From the IMG/VR virus record IMGVR_UViG_3300044608_000283, positions 1 to 20,177 of that record: a stretch of 20,177 nt of DNA; one strand, 5' to 3'. This stretch comes from a virus. Below are positions 7,932-15,759 of this stretch, piece by piece (positions within the stretch are counted from its first letter, which is position 1; each line of letters opens with the position of its first letter). Below the pieces are notes generated by a model. That model worked only from the letters and a program-made list of their open reading frames with translations, made no database searches and was not told where the DNA came from. A program made the position numbers and the translations under genes.

Positions 7932-10013
7932 TTAGAAATTCATAACAACCCAACGCTCGTCAGTGCCTACTGTCACTGTAACGTTCGTATTTACTGTGAC
8001 AGGCCCAACACTTAAACCGTTATACCCGTCTGTAATCGTGTAATTGCTTGAAATCGTGCGCTGGTTCTCAAGAATGACCGATGAACCGCCACCGCCCCCT
8101 GAATACTGAGGAATGTTCAGCGTGTTACTAATAAAAGTAGCCGCGCCGGATGTTCCTGTTGTAGTAAGCGTAATAGGCGCTTGGTAATCAGTTCCAGCGG
8201 CAGCATTGCTAAATCCACCCGTACCAGAACCTTTAAGGATGCTAGTACCTGATGTTGCTGGCGCATAGTCAGTGCCTGATGTTGCCGTTGTAAACCCTGA
8301 ACCATCACCTTTTAAAATGCCGCTAAGGCTTGTCGTAACCGCAAGCGTCCCCGATCCTGTAACCGGCGAATTGGCAACAGAAAAACCGGTCGGCATCGTA
8401 AGACCAACTGATGTAACCGTTCCTGATGTAACCGTATCCCACGCAAAAGCAGAACCATTCCACTTCAGAAACGAATTAGTTACCGTAGGTGCTGTTGCAA
8501 AACTCGTAGAGCCAATCGTGTCCTGATAAAGCAACTGGTTAGCAGCGCCACCGGCAATATCTGCCGCACTGGTTGCCGAGCCAACAGTAACTAACGAAGC
8601 GGCAACGTTTTCCCAGTAAGGGCCAGCCGAATCGTATTGCAGCAAATCGCCATTAGTCGGACTTGTAATGAGTACATTGTGTAACTCATCAAGCTCCCAG
8701 CCATTATTGATGTTAAGGAAAAGCTCACCGCTCGATGAATTGACCTTAACAATCCAGCCAAGAAACACCGTATGCGCAGGCGCAGAAGGCCTGGTTGATG
8801 TAAAAGCACCAGCCGTTTGTGACAGGTAAACTGGGTCGCCTGCTGTAAAACCGTTGGTGTTGATGCCTCGAATCGTGCCAAAGGTTGCGACAAAACCTTC
8901 TGCACCAGCACCAATACTTTCATTAGCAACACCAAGCGTGGCAGCACTTAATGGCTCTGAATCAGCGTCTGCAAGTACAACCGCAGGTCGCTGGCCTTGA
9001 GCGCCATTAACTGCAACAACCTGGCCTTTATTGATGGTCGTGCCGCTATTGTTGTACGCAAGAACAACGTTTTCTTGACCAATCTGTAGGTCAACGTTGC
9101 CACCTTTGAGTTGCGTAACAAGCGTTCCATCACCATTGTCATACCAGAGCTTGCCAACAGCGCCTGTAACAGTCGCCGTCGTATCAAACTGAATGTAATC
9201 AGGGCTGCTAATACCGCCTGTAATGCTATCTAGGCTTGTAATATTAGTGTTAGCACCTGAATTAGCAGCGCCAAAGGTGTTGTAGCTAATGGTTCTAGCA
9301 ACAGACCCATCAAAAGTTGTACCTGATGCGTCGCCAGTACCGCCATTATTAAAAGTAACAGCATAGGTTGTTGTCCCGCTTCCGCCGCCACCAACCGATG
9401 CCCATGTGAGGCCCGATGCCGTTGTTGAATCAGCAGTTAACACATAGCTATGAGCACCAACACCAAGTCTGATGTTGTCGCTACCATCATAGACAATGAT
9501 GTCGCCTTTAGTTGTCGTTGGTGCAAGCGCATCAAACGCAGCAACATCAGTCGTCTCACCAGTTCCACCATTAGCAATAGGAACAATGCCTGTAAGACTA
9601 ATGTCAGGCGTAGCGCCACCCGATGATGCAAGCGGTGCCGTTGCCGTAACGCTAGTTACACCACCTGCCGCTACTGAATCCCATGCTAAACCAGAGCCTG
9701 TCGTGCTATCTGCTTTCAGGTAATAGCCATTTGTACCAACTGCTAGCCGAATATTGTCCGTGCCATCGTAAACAACTAAGTCACCCTTGGTTGTTGTAGG
9801 CGCTAACGCATCAAAGGCTGCTGTTTTAGAGGTTTGCCCTGTACCGCCGTTGGCAATATTAAGCGCACCACCAATAGTGATCTCGCCAGCCGTCGTAATT
9901 GGCCCACCGGTCGTTGTTAAACCGGTCGTCCCTCCAGAGACATTGACGCTGGTAACGGTGCCTGAGCCACCGCCCCCACCACCAGTACCTCTTGCTACGG
10001 TCTTTAATGGCAT
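7932..10013 (-). CDS. Long tail-fibre protein with internal repeats
   Basis: This 693-residue fibre starts at ATG 10013, with AGGAG 7 nt upstream. The N-terminal part has a poly-Gly hinge (residues 10-18) followed by GTVTSVNVSGGTTGL, a common fibre signature. Residues 53-114 and 146-207 are two copies of a 62-residue repeat (IANGGTG, AAFDALAPTTTKGD, DNIRL, ADSTT) with about 46 identical positions. Residues 318-448 carry a domain frequent in phage fibres (NKGQVVAVNGAQGQRP ... GDPVYLSQT ... GWELDELHNV). Later come SGILKGDGSGF / TSILKGSGTGGF repeats with GTDYAP and GTDYQAP, the NIPQY motif and a second Gly hinge. It is Thr/Ser/Gly-rich with almost no Cys or Trp outside the domains. It probably forms a trimeric fibre attached to the nozzle and contacting the host surface. 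Confidence 0.88.
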   Translation of the reverse strand: MPLKTVARGTGGGGGGSGTVTSVNVSGGTTGLTTTGGPITTAGEITIGGALNIANGGTGQTSKTAAFDALAPTTTKGDLVVYDGTDNIRLAVGTNGYYLKADSTTGSGLAWDSVAAGGVTSVTATAPLASSGGATPDISLTGIVPIANGGTGETTDVAAFDALAPTTTKGDIIVYDGSDNIRLGVGAHSYVLTADSTTASGLTWASVGGGGSGTTTYAVTFNNGGTGDASGTTFDGSVARTISYNTFGAANSGANTNITSLDSITGGISSPDYIQFDTTATVTGAVGKLWYDNGDGTLVTQLKGGNVDLQIGQENVVLAYNNSGTTINKGQVVAVNGAQGQRPAVVLADADSEPLSAATLGVANESIGAGAEGFVATFGTIRGINTNGFTAGDPVYLSQTAGAFTSTRPSAPAHTVFLGWIVKVNSSSGELFLNINNGWELDELHNVLITSPTNGDLLQYDSAGPYWENVAASLVTVGSATSAADIAGGAANQLLYQDTIGSTSFATAPTVTNSFLKWNGSAFAWDTVTSGTVTSVGLTMPTGFSVANSPVTGSGTLAVTTSLSGILKGDGSGFTTATSGTDYAPATSGTSILKGSGTGGFSNAAAGTDYQAPITLTTTGTSGAATFISNTLNIPQYSGGGGGSSVILENQRTISSNYTITDGYNGLSVGPVTVNTNVTVTVGTDERWVVMNF
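9393..9578 (-). repeat. Fibre 62-residue repeat, copy 2
   Basis: This codes residues 146-207 of the long fibre. It differs from copy 1 at about 16 of 62 residues, mostly conservative changes, and lies 93 codons further along. Confidence 0.9.
9672..9857 (-). repeat. Fibre 62-residue repeat, copy 1
   Basis: This codes residues 53-114 of the long fibre, beginning IANGGTGQTS and ending before a Gly-rich linker. It pairs with the copy at 9393-9578. Such NGGTG-plus-KGD units recur in tail fibres of many phages. Confidence 0.9.
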
Positions 10014-10026
10014 TTGCTGCTCCTAA

Positions 10027-10368
10027 TCAGAGTCCGTCGCCTGGAGTTATATAAATCGCCGCGCTATCGCTTGCCGTAATCGCTGTAAAGTAAGCATTAG
10101 GCGGAAACGACAGAATTTCATCAGTTCCTGCCAGTAAAGGCAAGACTGTTTGCGAGTTAGCACCGCTTCCCGTTGGGATCACGCAGTTGCTGCTTGCCGT
10201 GGCCGAGTCAGAGGCAAACGATAAGAAAGCAGTCACTAACCCATCGTTAATAACACGGTACTGATTGCCACCCAGTGTGGTTGATGGCACTTGCGCAGCA
10301 GCAGGTGCCGTTGTTGCGCCAACAATCTTGACGGTCTTGCCTGTAATCGTAAATGCTTGAACGCCCAT
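10027..10368 (-). CDS. Small beta-rich tail/fibre accessory protein
   Basis: I start this gene at ATG 10368, giving 113 residues (MGVQAFTITGKTVKIVG). An AGAGG Shine-Dalgarno lies at 10374-10378 and the start is 8 nt after the preceding stop. The frame stays open upstream to 10512, but those 48 codons lie inside the preceding gene in another frame, are rich in Cys/Trp/Arg/Tyr unlike the rest, and have no good start. The protein shows alternating beta pattern with NQYRVINDG, GTDEILSFPPNAYFTAI and a terminal YITPGDGL, a pattern I associate with small proteins encoded next to phage fibres. Its function is unknown; a fibre-attachment, tail-knob or head-surface protein are all possible. Confidence 0.8.
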   Translation of the reverse strand: MGVQAFTITGKTVKIVGATTAPAAAQVPSTTLGGNQYRVINDGLVTAFLSFASDSATASSNCVIPTGSGANSQTVLPLLAGTDEILSFPPNAYFTAITASDSAAIYITPGDGL

Positions 10369-10373
10369 GTCTA

Positions 10374-10378
10374 CCTCT
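10374..10378 (-). promoter_or_regulatory. Shine-Dalgarno AGAGG that fixes the start at 10368
   Basis: AGAGG lies 5 nt before ATG 10368 and spans the stop of the previous gene. It supports the short form of the 113-residue protein over the longer frame beginning at 10512. Confidence 0.7.
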
Positions 10379-11075
10379 ATGGAGTAACAGCGCCAGTAAT
10401 AATGCAAACAGTGCCGCTTAAAAACAAAACTGATCCAACGCCTCTTGGCTGTATTTGAACTGTAGCTTTGTCGCCATCTGTTCCTGATAAATAAGCAGTC
10501 GTAATAGAACAAGTAAGCGTAACGTTGCTTGATGTATTGTTTGCTATGCCAACTACATCGCCATTAGCAAAAACAGCGTCTGGAATCACAATACTGCCAC
10601 CAGAACCGATCTCAACATACTTACCAATATCAGCCTTAGCAAGCGTATAAGACGTTGTTTTAGCACCTACGGGTGGGACATTGAAATAACCATTGGTGTT
10701 GAGCAACAAGAACTGCGTACCGTCATACATGATGTCAACAATGGCACCAGCCAGAATCGTACTTGGCCCAAGGCTTGTACCGTTGGCATAAGTGATGTTC
10801 TTGACACCTTGCCCATTGACGTTAATCGTTGACGCACCCGTATTCGCGTTAGTTGCCTTGAACTGAATCCTAAGACCTGCTGCGTAAGTCGTTGTTAAAC
10901 TTGAAAAAGTTACAACGTAAGCGTTTGCCACACCCGTATCAGCAGCATAGTTGCTGTAGGTATTGGCATCGTTGATTGAGTTAGATACCGTCGTAAAGTT
11001 GCTATCAAGCTGAGACAACGGAATGGTTGTCGTCGCTGTAGCAAAAGTATTCGGTACGGTAATAGGCTTAGTCAT
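10377..11075 (-). CDS. Tail-fibre protein with conserved N-terminal fibre domain
   Basis: This 232-residue protein starts at ATG 11075, sharing one base with the stop of the nozzle gene (TGATG), which implies coupled translation. Residues 1-45 carry the fibre-like start (PLSQLDSNFTTVSNSIND). Residues 48-126 form a beta domain common in phage fibres (ANAYVVTFS, FKATNANTGASTINVNG, VDIMYDGTQFLLLN). Residues 129-232 are the paralogous tip domain shared with the 142-residue protein at 7493-7921. Its place directly after the nozzle protein suggests it is the first fibre segment attached to the tail, or a short separate fibre. The fold is expected to be all beta and trimeric, by family analogy. Confidence 0.83.
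   Translation of the reverse strand: MTKPITVPNTFATATTTIPLSQLDSNFTTVSNSINDANTYSNYAADTGVANAYVVTFSSLTTTYAAGLRIQFKATNANTGASTINVNGQGVKNITYANGTSLGPSTILAGAIVDIMYDGTQFLLLNTNGYFNVPPVGAKTTSYTLAKADIGKYVEIGSGGSIVIPDAVFANGDVVGIANNTSSNVTLTCSITTAYLSGTDGDKATVQIQPRGVGSVLFLSGTVCIITGAVTP
10380..10679 (-). repeat. Paralogous fibre-tip domain, copy 1
   Basis: This codes residues 133-232 of the 232-residue fibre protein and matches the domain at 7496-7792 with about 65 percent protein identity and no gaps. A short G-Y-[FL]-N stretch just before it is also shared. Confidence 0.9.
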
Positions 11076-12967
11076 CAGAACCTCGCACGCAATTCATGCT
11101 CCATCTGGAAACCATTGACGACAAAGTTAGGCGTATTGCTGGTAACCGTTAAGCCAAGGTACTTGCCATACTGTTGAGCGTCATACTTGTAGAGCTGGTA
11201 TCCAACAGAAGCCCAGCCAATCAATGTACCTACATTGTTTGACCAAGGAATGTTTTCACCGCTGTTATTTTGCCAGTTTACTGTGTTGGCTAGTGAGATT
11301 GCACTACTTGAACGGTTCTCATTGTCCACCGTCACGTTAATAATCGCAGCTTCAGTGTCTGGCATCGTCGCTTCAATACCAAACTTAAGCGCCTGCTTGT
11401 CTCTAATGGGGTCGTTTAACGCCCAAAGCGCTGTCTTGATCTGGCTTGCAATGGCAGCAGTCGCACTTGAATACAGTTTGACCAGACTTGTGCCATCAGA
11501 CCCGTACATATTGAGCTGACCAGATACGGGCGCTGGCGCAATGACAATGATTTCGCCCTGGTAAGTGAAAAACCATTTGCGATCAAAGAAAACTGCTTGC
11601 AATTTGCGACCATCGTACACAAACTGGAAGGCTGCACACAGAATATTGTTGATAACAACCTGTCCACCATAGATGCCAGACGAAAAATCAATATCTGGGA
11701 AGACACCATCAAGCGCATCACTGATCTTGGTCGTCGTAGCACCAACAAGTGCGTAGATACCGTATCGATTCATGAAGAAAATCGACCGAAAATAGGCAAA
11801 TATCGCGTATTTCAGGTTAGAACCAATCGATGCAGATATGTTGGTATTCGTAAAAAGCGTGGTTCCTGTGGTATTGACCCGCACATCTGAGAATACGTTG
11901 ATTGAATCAGTGCCAAAGATGTACAAAAAGTTGTTGGCAGAGATGATCTGAATGATGTCGCCATGCAATGTAGCATCTGTAATCGTGATATTGCCTGCCG
12001 ATACGCTTGTAAAGTCGTAATAACTATCGGCTGCGGTGTAATAGATCGTCCTATCCTGCGCAATCCATACTCTGCCGCTAAACGATGCAATGGCAATACC
12101 AGGCTGGTTGATGACTGTAGCCGTAGCCGTTGCGCCCGTACCGCCACCATCGCTTACCGTCACATAAAGCAGTGTTGCAGTGCCGTTTGTTTGCGATCCA
12201 GAAGTGTGAGTTGGTGCGGTTGAACTTGTCGTTCCAGCGACAGTTACCATGTAGTAATTGCCACCTGACGATAGCAACGTTCCTTTGGTAACTGCCGTGG
12301 TACTAGCCCATGCAACCGAACCTTGAGAGCCAATATAGACGCTAGGCGCTGAGGTATAGCCTGTTCCAGCAACATCAAAAGTCGCCGTATTGAAAGAAAC
12401 GTCTGTAACCTTTCCGCCGCTAACTGTAGCTGTAGCCGTGGCTTGTAGACCAGCCGTTTCATTAGGTGGGCCAATCGTTACAGTCGGTGCTGATGTGTAA
12501 CCTGACCCTGCTGCTGTGATCGTAAAGGTCGCAACTGAACCGATCCGAACGATATTCGTCCCGTCGAACGAAGCGTATCCATAAGTTGAGTCAATGATAA
12601 GGATTCGTTCGTTCTTCCACTGAGTGATTTGTGTGGTTGAGCCGCTAAATGTCGCTGCCGCTGCCAGCGTTGACTTTGCGTTAGTCCCCAGGTTGACATA
12701 CTCCGCACCTCCATTTGTGAAGAAAGCAAAGAGATATTCAGTTCCACCGATGTTGCCCTGCGCCATGTAGTAGACCGTGCCACTCCATATCACTGCGCCA
12801 ACGTCGGTTTGCTTGTTAACGACCTTGAGATTGCCGAATCCAATCGGCATGACATTTTCTAGCCAAGCAAACTCAGTCTCCTGAATCGAAGTGCGGTTTG
12901 CTTTGGTGTTGACACCCTTAAAGTCTTTGACGACCTGATACGACTTTTTCTGCTCAGTCGCAGCCAT
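11075..12967 (-). CDS. Tail nozzle / DNA-stabilisation-type beta-propeller protein with inserted adhesin-like module
   Basis: I choose ATG 12967 (630 residues); the frame also opens at a TTG at 12973 overlapping the previous stop. Neither has a clear Shine-Dalgarno, so coupling is likely. The N-terminus (FKGVNTKANRTSIQETEF) and the WLENVMPIGFGNLK segment resemble the start of P22 gp10-like and T7 gp12-like tail nozzle proteins. Repeated beta blades follow (RILIIDSTYGYASFDG; RVWIAQDRTIYY; FLYIFGTDSINVFS; SIFFMNRYGIYALVG; LNMYGSDGTSLVKLY). Residues 150-290 (numbered from the TTG) interrupt this pattern with two GxGYTSAP repeats and a GNYYMVTVAGTTSSTAPTHT module like carbohydrate-binding fibre pieces. 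The gene follows the adaptor and precedes the fibres, as expected for the tail hub that closes the channel and anchors fibres. The family assignment is by pattern and position. Confidence 0.82.
   Translation of the reverse strand: MAATEQKKSYQVVKDFKGVNTKANRTSIQETEFAWLENVMPIGFGNLKVVNKQTDVGAVIWSGTVYYMAQGNIGGTEYLFAFFTNGGAEYVNLGTNAKSTLAAAATFSGSTTQITQWKNERILIIDSTYGYASFDGTNIVRIGSVATFTITAAGSGYTSAPTVTIGPPNETAGLQATATATVSGGKVTDVSFNTATFDVAGTGYTSAPSVYIGSQGSVAWASTTAVTKGTLLSSGGNYYMVTVAGTTSSTAPTHTSGSQTNGTATLLYVTVSDGGGTGATATATVINQPGIAIASFSGRVWIAQDRTIYYTAADSYYDFTSVSAGNITITDATLHGDIIQIISANNFLYIFGTDSINVFSDVRVNTTGTTLFTNTNISASIGSNLKYAIFAYFRSIFFMNRYGIYALVGATTTKISDALDGVFPDIDFSSGIYGGQVVINNILCAAFQFVYDGRKLQAVFFDRKWFFTYQGEIIVIAPAPVSGQLNMYGSDGTSLVKLYSSATAAIASQIKTALWALNDPIRDKQALKFGIEATMPDTEAAIINVTVDNENRSSSAISLANTVNWQNNSGENIPWSNNVGTLIGWASVGYQLYKYDAQQYGKYLGLTVTSNTPNFVVNGFQMEHELRARF
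12104..12526 (-). other. Inserted host-contact-like segment in the nozzle gene
   Basis: Residues 150-290 carry AGSGYTSAPTVTIG and AGTGYTSAPSVYIG repeats about 47 residues apart. A W-A-S-T-T...G-N-Y-Y-M-V-T-V-A-G-T-T module and an ATATATV linker follow. These motifs belong to fibre or adhesin proteins, and blade-like sequence resumes on both sides, so the segment looks like a domain insertion. Confidence 0.65.
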
Positions 12968-12969
12968 GA

Positions 12970-13605
12970 TCAATACGGAATGCTATAGGGTGTCGGAAGT
13001 CGGCGCGTCATGGTCGAAGTCAGTGCTGCCTTGACTTGCTGCTCATACTGCGCCTTAAAGATTTCTGCTTCACCATATGACTGCTCTTTGTACTTCGCAG
13101 TATGCGCTGCGTAGTATTTAACAGGCTTGGTATACGGGTCAAGAATGGTTTCAATGGATGAGTTCGAGGTCAGCGGTTCAGGAAGAATCACTGTATCGAC
13201 TTCAATCTGGTAGTTTTGGTCAGGAATCGGGCCAAAGTAAATCGTTTGCTGTCCGTAAATGCTAAAAGCAACCGGTCTGCCCGTGTAATTCTGCCAAAAA
13301 CGCAACTCTGCGTTGAACTGGCTCCAAGCAAGGTAGCGCAGCGGAATACGGGTGTTACCCCAGTATAAATTGACGTTTAAGACATCAATCGTGCGATTGG
13401 CTTGCGGAAGCGCTGCATAAGACAGTGTTTCAACCGCATTAAGGATGGTATACGACTGGATCGTACGCAAACAGCCGGTATCTCGAACGACACGCTCTCG
13501 CGCATCATTGATATAGTCGGCTAGCTCGGTATCCGTCCAAAAGTTACCAGCCGCATCGTGCAGAAGCCTTCTAACTTCCGTGATGTACCCCGAATACGTT
13601 GCCAT
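12970..13605 (-). CDS. Head-to-tail adaptor (connector) protein
   Basis: This 211-residue protein begins at ATG 13605 with GAGG 5 nt upstream. Residues 1-60 (YSGYITEVRRLLHDAAGNFWTDTELADYINDARERVVRDTGC) are a helical start typical of phage adaptor proteins of the P22 gp4 / HK97 gp6 type: a short helix, a W-T-D-x-E-L turn and a long helix ending in VVRDTG. The middle is beta-rich (RTIDVLNVNLYWGNTRIPLRYLAW; YFGPIPDQNYQIEVDTVILPEPL), as in the extended adaptors of short-tailed phages, and the C-terminus is helical (YYAAHTAKYKEQSYGEAEIFKAQYEQQV). Twelve subunits would sit under the portal and hold the nozzle. Its position between capsid-side genes and the nozzle gene fits. Confidence 0.83.
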   Translation of the reverse strand: MATYSGYITEVRRLLHDAAGNFWTDTELADYINDARERVVRDTGCLRTIQSYTILNAVETLSYAALPQANRTIDVLNVNLYWGNTRIPLRYLAWSQFNAELRFWQNYTGRPVAFSIYGQQTIYFGPIPDQNYQIEVDTVILPEPLTSNSSIETILDPYTKPVKYYAAHTAKYKEQSYGEAEIFKAQYEQQVKAALTSTMTRRLPTPYSIPY

Positions 13606-13612
13606 TCAAACC

Positions 13613-13954
13613 TCATTGAGTGGACACCGTGGATGTGGACTTTTGCCCCGCCTTGCCTTTAGGACTAGGAGGGGCTACTCGCTCCACCACCAGGGCTGAC
13701 AAGTGGCTGGTATTTGCTGGTTCACGGCTAAATGAAAACTCGCGTAAGCGCTTCATTGCAAGCTCATACTCGGTATTCATCTTCATCCAGCCTAAACGAG
13801 CAAGGTATGGAACTTTGTTGTCATCGCCGTAACCAAAGATGTGTGTTGCAACCTCTTCAGGTACGCCGATACAGGTATTAGGCGGGAACTCATACGATTG
13901 ACCATCGAAACGGTCAACCAGTGTATGAGCGCCCTTGTTGGTAACGTAAATCAC
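13613..13954 (-). CDS. Small head/neck protein of unknown function
   Basis: This 113-residue protein starts at GTG 13954, which overlaps the preceding stop (GTGA); no strong Shine-Dalgarno is seen, so coupling to the upstream gene is likely. It opens MIYVTNKGAHTLVDRFDGQ, a compact beta segment that I associate with small proteins beside capsid genes in aquatic phages, followed by a PNTCIGVPEEVATHIFGYG motif and a helical part (YELAMKRLREFSFSR). The C-terminal 30 residues are Pro/Ser/Lys-rich and probably disordered. Its position just before the adaptor suggests a neck or head-completion role, which is inference. Confidence 0.75.
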   Translation of the reverse strand: MIYVTNKGAHTLVDRFDGQSYEFPPNTCIGVPEEVATHIFGYGDDNKVPYLARLGWMKMNTEYELAMKRLREFSFSREPANTSHLSALVVERVAPPSPKGKAGQKSTSTVSTQ

Positions 13955-14370
13955 GCTTGTAGAATGTCGCCGTAGACGTACACATCTGCCGTTGCTGCTG
14001 CACCTTGAGCGGTGGTCAGCGACAAATACAGATTAGGAATGCTTGATTTTACCGTTGTGCTTGCGCTGCCTGACGTACTGAGTGTCAGATCGAGGAACAA
14101 GGCAGAAGTAGTAAGCGAAGAGTATGCTTGAGCTGCCGCAACAACCGCAACACCACCTTTGGAGGCAGCGGTATAAACGCCGCCTGCCGCAGTGGTCAAC
14201 GAAATTGAAGCATTAGCCACCACGATACGCCGAATAATGTACTTCGACGGGTTGCTAAACATCGTGATGATCTGATCGTCGGTGGAATTCATGTTCGCGC
14301 CGATCAGTGTCCCAAGCAGGATACCTCCGAACTGCTGAGGTAGCAGACTACCTACTTTGTTGGCATCCAT
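13951..14370 (-). CDS. Unknown beta-rich head protein, possible decoration protein
   Basis: This 139-residue protein has ATG 14370 and a TGGAG Shine-Dalgarno. It is rich in Ala, Ser, Thr and Val with alternating hydrophobic pattern from residue 45 on (IIRRIVVANASISLTTAAGGVYTAAS; LFLDLTLSTSGSASTTVKSS; VYVYGDILQA), which predicts a beta sandwich. The N-terminus (KVGSLLPQQFGGILLGTLIG) is hydrophobic but lacks a basic signal-peptide start, so secretion is unlikely. It is the second gene after the capsid gene. Head decoration or a minor structural role is the natural guess; I recognise no family. Confidence 0.75.
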   Translation of the reverse strand: MDANKVGSLLPQQFGGILLGTLIGANMNSTDDQIITMFSNPSKYIIRRIVVANASISLTTAAGGVYTAASKGGVAVVAAAQAYSSLTTSALFLDLTLSTSGSASTTVKSSIPNLYLSLTTAQGAAATADVYVYGDILQA

Positions 14371-14382
14371 GCTTTACTCCAA

Positions 14383-14715
14383 TTACGTGTTGTAAGTACC
14401 GGTCGCTGCTTGACCACCATTGATGGTCAGATACTGCGCAGTCACGGTTCCCGATGCTGAACTCCATTTGACGTTAACGCCATCAGAGATCACAACGCCG
14501 CCAGTGGTTGTTGACGCAGCCATAATGCTGGTAAACGTCGTACCATCCAGACTAGCCTTAACCGAAAGGTTAGCAACGGGGAACATGATGTACAGACCGG
14601 CAGGGATAACAACATCCGTACCTGCTGCAACAGTCTGCGAACCAGCGTCAAAATAAGCGCCGTCAGAGTTTGCGGCAAGACCGCTAACAATGATTTTATT
14701 AAGTGCAAGTGCCAT
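14383..14715 (-). CDS. Unknown beta-rich protein directly after the capsid gene, possible decoration protein
   Basis: This 110-residue protein begins at ATG 14715 with AAGGAG 6 nt upstream, one of the best Shine-Dalgarno sites in the window, so high expression is likely. The sequence is an alternating beta pattern with Gly/Ser/Thr turns (GTDVVIPAGLYIMFPVANLSVKASLDGTTFTSI; VVISDGVNVKWSSASGTVTAQYLTI) and no Cys or His. Lying 10 nt after the major capsid stop and having its own strong ribosome site, it fits a capsid decoration or cement protein; a tail-related beta protein is the alternative. There is no family match that I can name. Confidence 0.76.
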   Translation of the reverse strand: MALALNKIIVSGLAANSDGAYFDAGSQTVAAGTDVVIPAGLYIMFPVANLSVKASLDGTTFTSIMAASTTTGGVVISDGVNVKWSSASGTVTAQYLTINGGQAATGTYNT

Positions 14716-14725
14716 GTTTTACTCC

Positions 14726-15736
14726 TTACAGGGTCAACGAGTTGTAGCCCGTTACCTTGGTCATGGCCTTGGGCTTGGTGTTTACCAATTCTGCAATGGT
14801 CAACACAGCGCCAACATATCCAATCTGCCAGTTAGGCAAGGTGGACTCAAAGCCAGTAAAGGCAAACTCAGCCTGTTCGTGAATATACATGCTCATGTAA
14901 TTCGTGTTGAGCAAGTACAGGGTGCCTTCTGGGCAATACGGATCAGGATAGATCGGTACGCCAGCAACCATCAACGCACGAAACGCTGCATTGGGGCCAT
15001 CTTCACCGTTGGCAAAGCTCGATCCTGGCGTGATCATGTAGGTTTCTTGGCCTACAAAGTCTTGTGCCAGCAACGTCCATGTGCCAAAACCGCAAACGCC
15101 AAAGGTCGGAACCTCTGCCGAGTTCTTTACGGTACCGGAGATGTACTGAAGCAAGTTCTGACGAGTCGGGTTAACCGAGCCAGCAGCGTATTGCTTTGAC
15201 TTCCACCAGGTGTTGGTCGAACGGTTGATATTGCCGTAAGTCGCTGTACCCGTACCATCATCCACAGCAGCGGGAAGACCCGTGAATTGCTGCGTATTGG
15301 TGGTGTTGGTGTAAAGCGCGGTCGCCATAGCATCCATCATGACGTTGGTCGCATCGTTCATGCGAGCCTCAATCAAGGGAATCACAGCGTAGTCTTGCTG
15401 AACTGCACCTTCCATACCGAGGAACGGCACGGGTGCAATCATCAGCTTGAGGTTCCACTCAGCGTTGTATGCACCTTGCTGAACAGCAGGCTGTGCAAAC
15501 GAACCAGAGTAGTCCGACCACTGCGCGTTAACAAACTGGGAACCCTGAACCGGCACGGTGACGGAAGACACACCACCAGAGGCGGTTTGTGAGTTCGCCA
15601 GCAGCGCGGCAAGCAGGGGCGTTGAGTTATAAAGCTGGACAACCAGTTTGGGAATGAATGCTCTACGAGTAACGTAGGTCAGTTCATTAAACTGACTGGT
15701 GCCCGATGCTGGGAGAATACCACCACCGATAGCCAT
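14726..15736 (-). CDS. Major capsid protein (HK97-type fold expected)
   Basis: This 336-residue protein starts at ATG 15736 with AGGAG at 15743-15747, 6 nt upstream. It follows the scaffold candidate and portal, the canonical place of the major head gene. The N-terminal part (FNELTYVTRRAFIPKLVVQLYNSTPLLAAL) resembles the N-arm and early helix seen in many phage capsid proteins. The region around residues 175-240 (NTWWKSKQYA ... NLLQYISGTV ... TWTLLAQDFVGQETYMITPG) and GVPIYPDPYCPEGTLYLLNTNYMSMYIH near 258-285 resemble the P- and A-domain strands of capsid proteins of short-tailed aquatic phages. No N-terminal delta domain or protease gene is visible, so maturation may not need cleavage and a separate scaffold is used. 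The assignment is by recognition and context. Confidence 0.9.
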   Translation of the reverse strand: MAIGGGILPASGTSQFNELTYVTRRAFIPKLVVQLYNSTPLLAALLANSQTASGGVSSVTVPVQGSQFVNAQWSDYSGSFAQPAVQQGAYNAEWNLKLMIAPVPFLGMEGAVQQDYAVIPLIEARMNDATNVMMDAMATALYTNTTNTQQFTGLPAAVDDGTGTATYGNINRSTNTWWKSKQYAAGSVNPTRQNLLQYISGTVKNSAEVPTFGVCGFGTWTLLAQDFVGQETYMITPGSSFANGEDGPNAAFRALMVAGVPIYPDPYCPEGTLYLLNTNYMSMYIHEQAEFAFTGFESTLPNWQIGYVGAVLTIAELVNTKPKAMTKVTGYNSLTL

Positions 15737-15759
15737 GTTTAGCTCCTAAAAAACAGCCC

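Noticed and set aside
10369-10512. Upstream extension of the 113-residue protein by 48 codons
   Set aside because: The extension overlaps the preceding fibre gene in a different frame, has unusual Cys/Trp/Arg composition and lacks a ribosome site, whereas ATG 10368 has AGAGG.
14690-15199. Open frame of 169 codons on the plus strand across the capsid gene
   Set aside because: It lies antisense to the major capsid gene, which has a strong ribosome site and coherent protein sequence; the antisense protein shows no recognisable pattern.
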